Below, one piece after another: positions 60,260 to 64,000 of a DNA stretch of 64,000 bases (its first letter is position 1; the number at the start of each line of letters is the position of its first letter). A program made the position numbers and the translations under genes. Source of the DNA: Carboxylicivirga sediminis (GTDB lineage: Bacteria; Bacteroidota; Bacteroidia; Bacteroidales; Marinilabiliaceae); contig NZ_JAGTAR010000012.1 of assembly GCF_018156225.1 (NCBI RefSeq), positions 1 through 64,000 on the forward strand. Direction: 5' to 3'. The notes below the pieces were generated by a model. It was not told the DNA's origin. It did no database searches and worked only from the letters and a program-made list of their open reading frames with translations.

Positions 60260-61567
60260 ATGACTATCCTCTTGATTTCTCCAACAGTAGATGCCGAAAA
60301 AAGAACTAACAAAGGCCTGATGATACCTCAGCTGGCCCTTTATATACTTGAAGGATTAACTCCTGAACGATTTGATGTAGAGGTGATAGAGGAAGAAACA
60401 CAGGAGGTTAACCTGGAACATAAATGTGATTTGGTTGCCATAAGCTGCATGACGGCCAATGCCCCCAGGGCCTATCAGCTTTGCGATGATTTTCAGAAAA
60501 GAGGGAAAACTGTTGTACTGGGTGGTGTGCACCCTACCATACTTCCTGACGAAGCTTTATTGCATGCCAATGCGGTGGTTATTGGTGAAGCAGAAGGTGT
60601 TTGGGAGACTCTACTATGTGATTTTGAAAACAATACCTTGAAGCAAAAATATCACAACCCTAATCCAGATTTAGAGAAATATGTTCGTAAAGATTTTAGA
60701 AAAATAGCATCGAAAAGACTATTCAACATCATTCCAATATTAACAACCCGTGGCTGCCCATATAATTGTGATTTCTGTTGCGTCACTAACTTATTCGGAC
60801 AAAAAATACGACATATTTCAGTTGAGAATGTGGTACGTGATATCAAGGAATCGAAGGCCAAGGTTTTTATTTTTCTGGATGATAATATCATTGGCAATCC
60901 TGCATATGCCAAAGCGCTCTTTAGAGCTATTAAACCTTTAAAAATTAAGTGGGTTGGACAAGCTTCTATATCATTATTAGTAGGTGATGATGAGCTCATA
61001 CGGTTGGCTGCTGAAAGTGGCTGTCAATCACTCTTTCTAGGTATTGAAAGTGTATCGGTAAAACAGCTGCTATCCATGCGCAAATCGATAAAGGAAATTC
61101 AACATCTAGAACGCGCTTTTAAAAAAGTAAAAAAGATGGGAATTCTTATCCATGCGTCAATTGTTTTTGGCTTTGATGATGACACGAAGGAAATATTTGA
61201 TGAAACAGTTCAATTCCTGGTGCGAAACAAAGTAAGCACAGTTTCATTCAATGTGTTAACACCCTACCCCGGAACCAAAGTGTATGAAAAACTAAAAAAT
61301 GAGGATCGCTTAATAACAACAGATTGGAAGTATTATGACCACAATACAGTTGTGTTTAAGCCCAAAAACATGACACCCCTTGAGTTGCAGATGGGGAAAA
61401 TAAACGCCAGGAAGAAGTTTTATAGTAAAACGTCTGTATTGAAGCGATTACTGGGCAATTGGTACAAACCATTTGTTTACCTTTCGATGAATTTAGGCCA
61501 TATGAAACAAGTAAAAGTAGAAAGCAGCAGGGTAGCTAATTTAAAAACCAATCTATTGCGGCAGTAG
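60260..61567 (+). CDS. B12-binding-domain radical SAM protein
   Basis: A 435-residue protein. The N-terminal ~140 residues are a cobalamin-binding-like Rossmann domain (LVAISCMTANAPRAYQLCDD, GGVHPTILPDEALLHANAVV). The radical SAM core has Cys166, Cys170 and Cys173 in TTRGCPYNCDFCCV, followed by FIFLDDNIIGNPAYAKALFR and ESVSVKQLLSMRKSIKEIQ. The His of the canonical B12 motif DxHxxG is not obvious, so cobalamin use is not certain. Such enzymes methylate or rearrange lipids and small molecules; substrate unknown. It is divergent from the NYN gene. Confidence 0.9.
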   Translation: MTILLISPTVDAEKRTNKGLMIPQLALYILEGLTPERFDVEVIEEETQEVNLEHKCDLVAISCMTANAPRAYQLCDDFQKRGKTVVLGGVHPTILPDEALLHANAVVIGEAEGVWETLLCDFENNTLKQKYHNPNPDLEKYVRKDFRKIASKRLFNIIPILTTRGCPYNCDFCCVTNLFGQKIRHISVENVVRDIKESKAKVFIFLDDNIIGNPAYAKALFRAIKPLKIKWVGQASISLLVGDDELIRLAAESGCQSLFLGIESVSVKQLLSMRKSIKEIQHLERAFKKVKKMGILIHASIVFGFDDDTKEIFDETVQFLVRNKVSTVSFNVLTPYPGTKVYEKLKNEDRLITTDWKYYDHNTVVFKPKNMTPLELQMGKINARKKFYSKTSVLKRLLGNWYKPFVYLSMNLGHMKQVKVESSRVANLKTNLLRQ

Positions 61568-62236
61568 AGTTTATACAATGCTAAAGAGCCAATTGATGCA
61601 ATGACTCAACAATACATTTCCAAAATCCACGATCAAATTACTAGTAATATTATCTGATGAAGTAATTAATAAGACTCTGTTAGTGTGTATTTTATGCAAA
61701 ACTAAAATTCAGAGGTTCAGTTCATAATTGACCACTGTATCTATTCTTTTTCGCAAATCGGTGCAATGATAATTGTGTTTTTAATAACGCATGCTGCTGT
61801 TGAATAGGCTTCATCACAATATTCCCCTGTTAATTTAAAAGTGCCCAATGTGTGAATTATGTAACATATTTATGGATTTGTGTAAGGACTCCCCATTAAT
61901 TGGATCGTAATTTTGTATATGCCAGTAGGTATTTCTATAGAAATTAGGTAATGATAAGGCGTTATAGAATAATTGCTTCGCTACTTGTTCATATAAGAAA
62001 ATACCCACACGCATAAATTGGCTAAGTTACAATCTGATAAGGATCAGGCTAAGATGATTGCTTCAATAAAGATGTTTTTAATGAACCATTAAGTCACGTA
62101 TAAGGAAATAACCTTGATTTTAGTGTGGAAGTATTAGTCGGTTAACCAGTCAATTATACTACATCGCCTTTCGAATGAACCATGTGTTGAATTAATCAGA
62201 TTTGGTTTATTTACATACTTATTAAAACAAAATACC
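61568..62236. other. Gene-free AT-rich spacer
   Basis: About 670 bp between the radical SAM gene and the small membrane-protein gene. I see no reading frame, RNA gene or clear promoter in it. Confidence 0.5.
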
Positions 62237-62395
62237 ATGAAAAATTTATTGTATGTTATAGCAGGACTATTGATAGTCATATGGGGAATTATCTTTTTTG
62301 GATTTCATTCTTCAGGAACCGTACATTGGTTGTTGGCATTTGCTGCACTAGTGATATTTATGAGGCTTATTTTTAATTGGCGAGTAACAAACTAG
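62237..62395 (+). CDS. Small membrane protein, lmo0937/DUF5670 family
   Basis: A 52-residue frame from ATG 62237: MKNLLYVIAGLLIVIWGIIF, then FGFHSSGTVHWLLAFAALVI, giving two hydrophobic spans with an FxFH turn and a short polar tail. This is the layout of the lmo0937-type DUF5670 family. Function is unknown in the family; neighbours often include stress genes, as here with the universal stress protein 150 bp downstream. It is too short to be in routine calls. Confidence 0.8.
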   Translation: MKNLLYVIAGLLIVIWGIIFFGFHSSGTVHWLLAFAALVIFMRLIFNWRVTN

Positions 62396-62540
62396 TTAAT
62401 TAGCAAAGCCTAGTGATAAATAATAAAGTTAGTAATGAGGGGTTTCTTAAAAGGAACCTTTTATTAGGCCAGCTTGTTTTCGAAGCCTATACGAATTATG
62501 ATTATTGCCATGGGTTAATTAACAATTAAACTATCATCTG

Positions 62541-63002
62541 ATGAAACGAGTTATTATTGCACTTGACTTTGATCCCAGCGCCCAAAAGGTGGCTGAGGAA
62601 GGTTATGCCCTAGCTAAGGCTTTAAAAGCGAAGGTTACGCTAGTGCATGTAAAAGCTACAGCAGATTATTACAGTTCGTTGGGGCAAGTGGTCGTTATTG
62701 GTTTTTCAGGTCATTTAAAAGATGACACACCTATTGCACCTGAAAAAATTGACCCTGATGTTATTTCGCAGGAATTTCTTAAAAAGGCGATGTTACATCT
62801 TGCAGATAAGAACATCGAAGTTATGGTAGCCAATGGCTCATGTGCCGATTCATTGATTGATGTTGCCAAACAATTAAACGCATATATGATAGTTATGGGT
62901 TCGCATAGTCGCAAATGGTTTGAAAACACTACTATTGGCAGTGTTACTCAAAAGGTGTTACTTGGCTCAAGTATTCCAGTATTTGTGATTCCTACAAATT
63001 AA
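62541..63002 (+). CDS. Universal stress protein (UspA family)
   Basis: A 153-residue single USP domain: MKRVIIALDFDPSAQKVAEE at the start and MIVMGSHSRKWFENTTIGSV ... SSIPVFVIP at the end. The ATP-binding loop of the family is G-x2-G-x9-G-S/T; here it reads GSHSRKWFENTTIGS, with Ser in the second-glycine position, so nucleotide binding is uncertain. The HFDS-like DFDPS start is typical. Confidence 0.93.
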   Translation: MKRVIIALDFDPSAQKVAEEGYALAKALKAKVTLVHVKATADYYSSLGQVVVIGFSGHLKDDTPIAPEKIDPDVISQEFLKKAMLHLADKNIEVMVANGSCADSLIDVAKQLNAYMIVMGSHSRKWFENTTIGSVTQKVLLGSSIPVFVIPTN

Positions 63003-63065
63003 AATAGGATTGATTAACTAGCGAACTTCTCTCCTAAATTTCTGACAATTGCTATTTAATAATTT

Positions 63066-63416
63066 TCAGATTGCTACATCCTCATAGCCACTCTTAATGA
63101 CGGTTGAAATCATTTTAAATCGTTCGTTGGCTTTTACATTATGGGACGTGTGGGCCGGAATAATTATGCCTTCACCGGCTATAAGGTTATTGGAATGATT
63201 ATCAATCACCACCTCTGCCCGCCCCTCAATCACCTGCACAAAGGTATCAAAGGGAGAGATCTTTTCAGCAAGTGCTTCGCCAGTGTCTATAGCTACTACA
63301 CTCACATTACCTGTGGTTTTTCTTATAATGGTTTTACTTACCACCGAGTTGGGAACATACTCAATAATCTCAATTAAAATATGAGTCTTTGATTTTTCTA
63401 ATTCAGTGCTTGGCAT
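63066..63416 (-). CDS. Cupin-domain protein
   Basis: A 116-residue single cupin barrel with the two cupin motifs: FVQVIEGRAEVVIDNHSNNL and AGEGIIIPAHTSHNVKANER, the latter ending in a metal-ligand His. First-motif histidines are missing (VIEGRAEVVI), so metal binding may be incomplete. Such small proteins are often annotated only as cupin domain-containing. No neighbour clarifies the role. Confidence 0.85.
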   Translation of the reverse strand: MPSTELEKSKTHILIEIIEYVPNSVVSKTIIRKTTGNVSVVAIDTGEALAEKISPFDTFVQVIEGRAEVVIDNHSNNLIAGEGIIIPAHTSHNVKANERFKMISTVIKSGYEDVAI

Positions 63417-63510
63417 ATATTCTGCTTTTCTTATAAAACAAAGGTAGTTCTACAAACAGCATAATTCGTTACACTTTAGTTAGTTTCATTTACATTATTC
63501 ACACATTATA

Positions 63511-64000
63511 CTAACCCGGGTTAAGGCCATATACCGTTCTAAAATGATAGCCATAAACAGCAAAAGTGATGGCTTCGGTCAACAAGGCAGGCTTGTTAAA
63601 TAAGGTCCAGGCTAATAATTTCCAGAATTCGATACGTCCCTTATCAATAATGCCAATGATATACATGGACTTAAGAAAGGCAACAATCAGTGACAAGTTG
63701 ATTCGCTGGTGTTGTTTGTAGGTGTGATTATAATTTAGAAATAACTGGCGAACTCTTCTATAGTATGGCTTGGTGGCATATATGGCTGCGATGATCTTTT
63801 TATATCCATCCAACAATTGATGGTAATCCATTTTAGGGATAAAGTTCATTGATAAATCGGTATTGTTCCCTGAGGTTTCCTTGGTTAAACGTTTCTCTGC
63901 CTCTAAGCGCTTATATAGTTGTGTATGCCTGGGAGCATTTAACAAGCCCACCATGGCCGAAACAATACCACTTTTTTGGATAAAGTCAATTTGCCGTTGA
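63511..64000 (-). CDS. Partial B12-binding radical SAM protein (C-terminal part, DUF4070-like)
   Basis: The frame does not start at the internal ATG (63954): it is open to the window edge, adding RQIDFIQKSGIVSA in front of MVGLLNAPRHTQLYKRLEAE. The sequence ETSGNNTDLSMNFIPKMDYH and YKKIIAAIYATKPYYRRVRQ is that of the DUF4070 C-terminal region found behind radical SAM cores. The radical SAM cluster and N-terminal B12 domain would lie beyond 64000. It is therefore a second member of the same enzyme class as the gene at 60260. Confidence 0.85.
   Translation of the reverse strand, partial: QRQIDFIQKSGIVSAMVGLLNAPRHTQLYKRLEAEKRLTKETSGNNTDLSMNFIPKMDYHQLLDGYKKIIAAIYATKPYYRRVRQLFLNYNHTYKQHQRINLSLIVAFLKSMYIIGIIDKGRIEFWKLLAWTLFNKPALLTEAITFAVYGYHFRTVYGLNPG

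Overview
The window reads as the chromosome of a low-to-moderate-GC, probably marine or sediment member of the Bacteroidetes, most likely near Marinilabiliales/Bacteroidales. The support is: -7 promoter elements of the TAnnTTTG type, a fused E1 alpha/beta 2-oxo acid dehydrogenase, a Bacteroidales-type flavodoxin, a thrA / APGM-like kinase / thrC operon, and many small accessory families of this phylum (23S-IVS four-helix-bundle protein, GxxExxY proteins, CTnDOT-like integrase). The order-level placement is inference.

Region 1 (1-25.2 kb) is a large surface-polysaccharide cluster, almost entirely on the minus strand and so read from about 25.2 kb down to 0.4 kb: rfbC, cysC (PAPS supply), wzm and wzt (ABC export), a PAPS-type sulfotransferase, a DegT aminotransferase plus left-handed beta-helix acyltransferase pair (amino-sugar synthesis and N-acylation), twelve glycosyltransferases, and a Wzy-like polymerase that appears cut short by an in-frame stop. 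The set predicts a long, branched, sulfated heteropolysaccharide containing rhamnose and an N-acylated amino-deoxysugar. The cluster is full of repeats: telomere-like TTAGG/GGGTTTAGG tracts that also run in frame through glycosyltransferase genes, 'CCACAGATTA' arrays around two GxxExxY genes, local duplications of the 5' ends of wzt and cysC, a ParE-type toxin-antitoxin pair, and a plus-strand cassette (7.0-7.8 kb) holding one small unnamed gene between a long hairpin and 84-bp tandem repeats.

Region 2 (25.2-26.85 kb) has no convincing gene. Region 3 (26.85-55.4 kb) is mainly housekeeping: TPR proteins, gyrA, clpC, the threonine operon (thrA, a phosphoglycerate-mutase-like proposed homoserine kinase, thrC) behind a Thr/Ile-rich leader peptide, mtnA, an orphan sugar-binding lipoprotein, an unrecognised 381-aa protein behind an array of ACTTAAGT palindromes, tRNA-Lys, pyrK-pyrD, an HTH regulator, mntP, flavodoxin, the E1 fusion and E2 of a 2-oxo acid dehydrogenase, and an M13 metallopeptidase. 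A palindrome TACAnnTGTA recurs six times in non-coding DNA between 44.8 and 48.2 kb around pyrKD, the HTH gene and mntP; I regard it as an unassigned operator family.

Region 4 (55.6-64 kb) starts with tRNA-Arg(ACG) followed by a CTnDOT-like tyrosine recombinase. Then come a sensor histidine kinase without a recognisable input domain, a small unknown protein, a NYN/OST-HTH protein, a B12-binding radical SAM protein, a DUF5670-type small membrane protein, a universal stress protein, a cupin, and the C-terminal part of a second B12-type radical SAM protein that runs off the window. I did not find a second att copy or any CRISPR array or rRNA gene.
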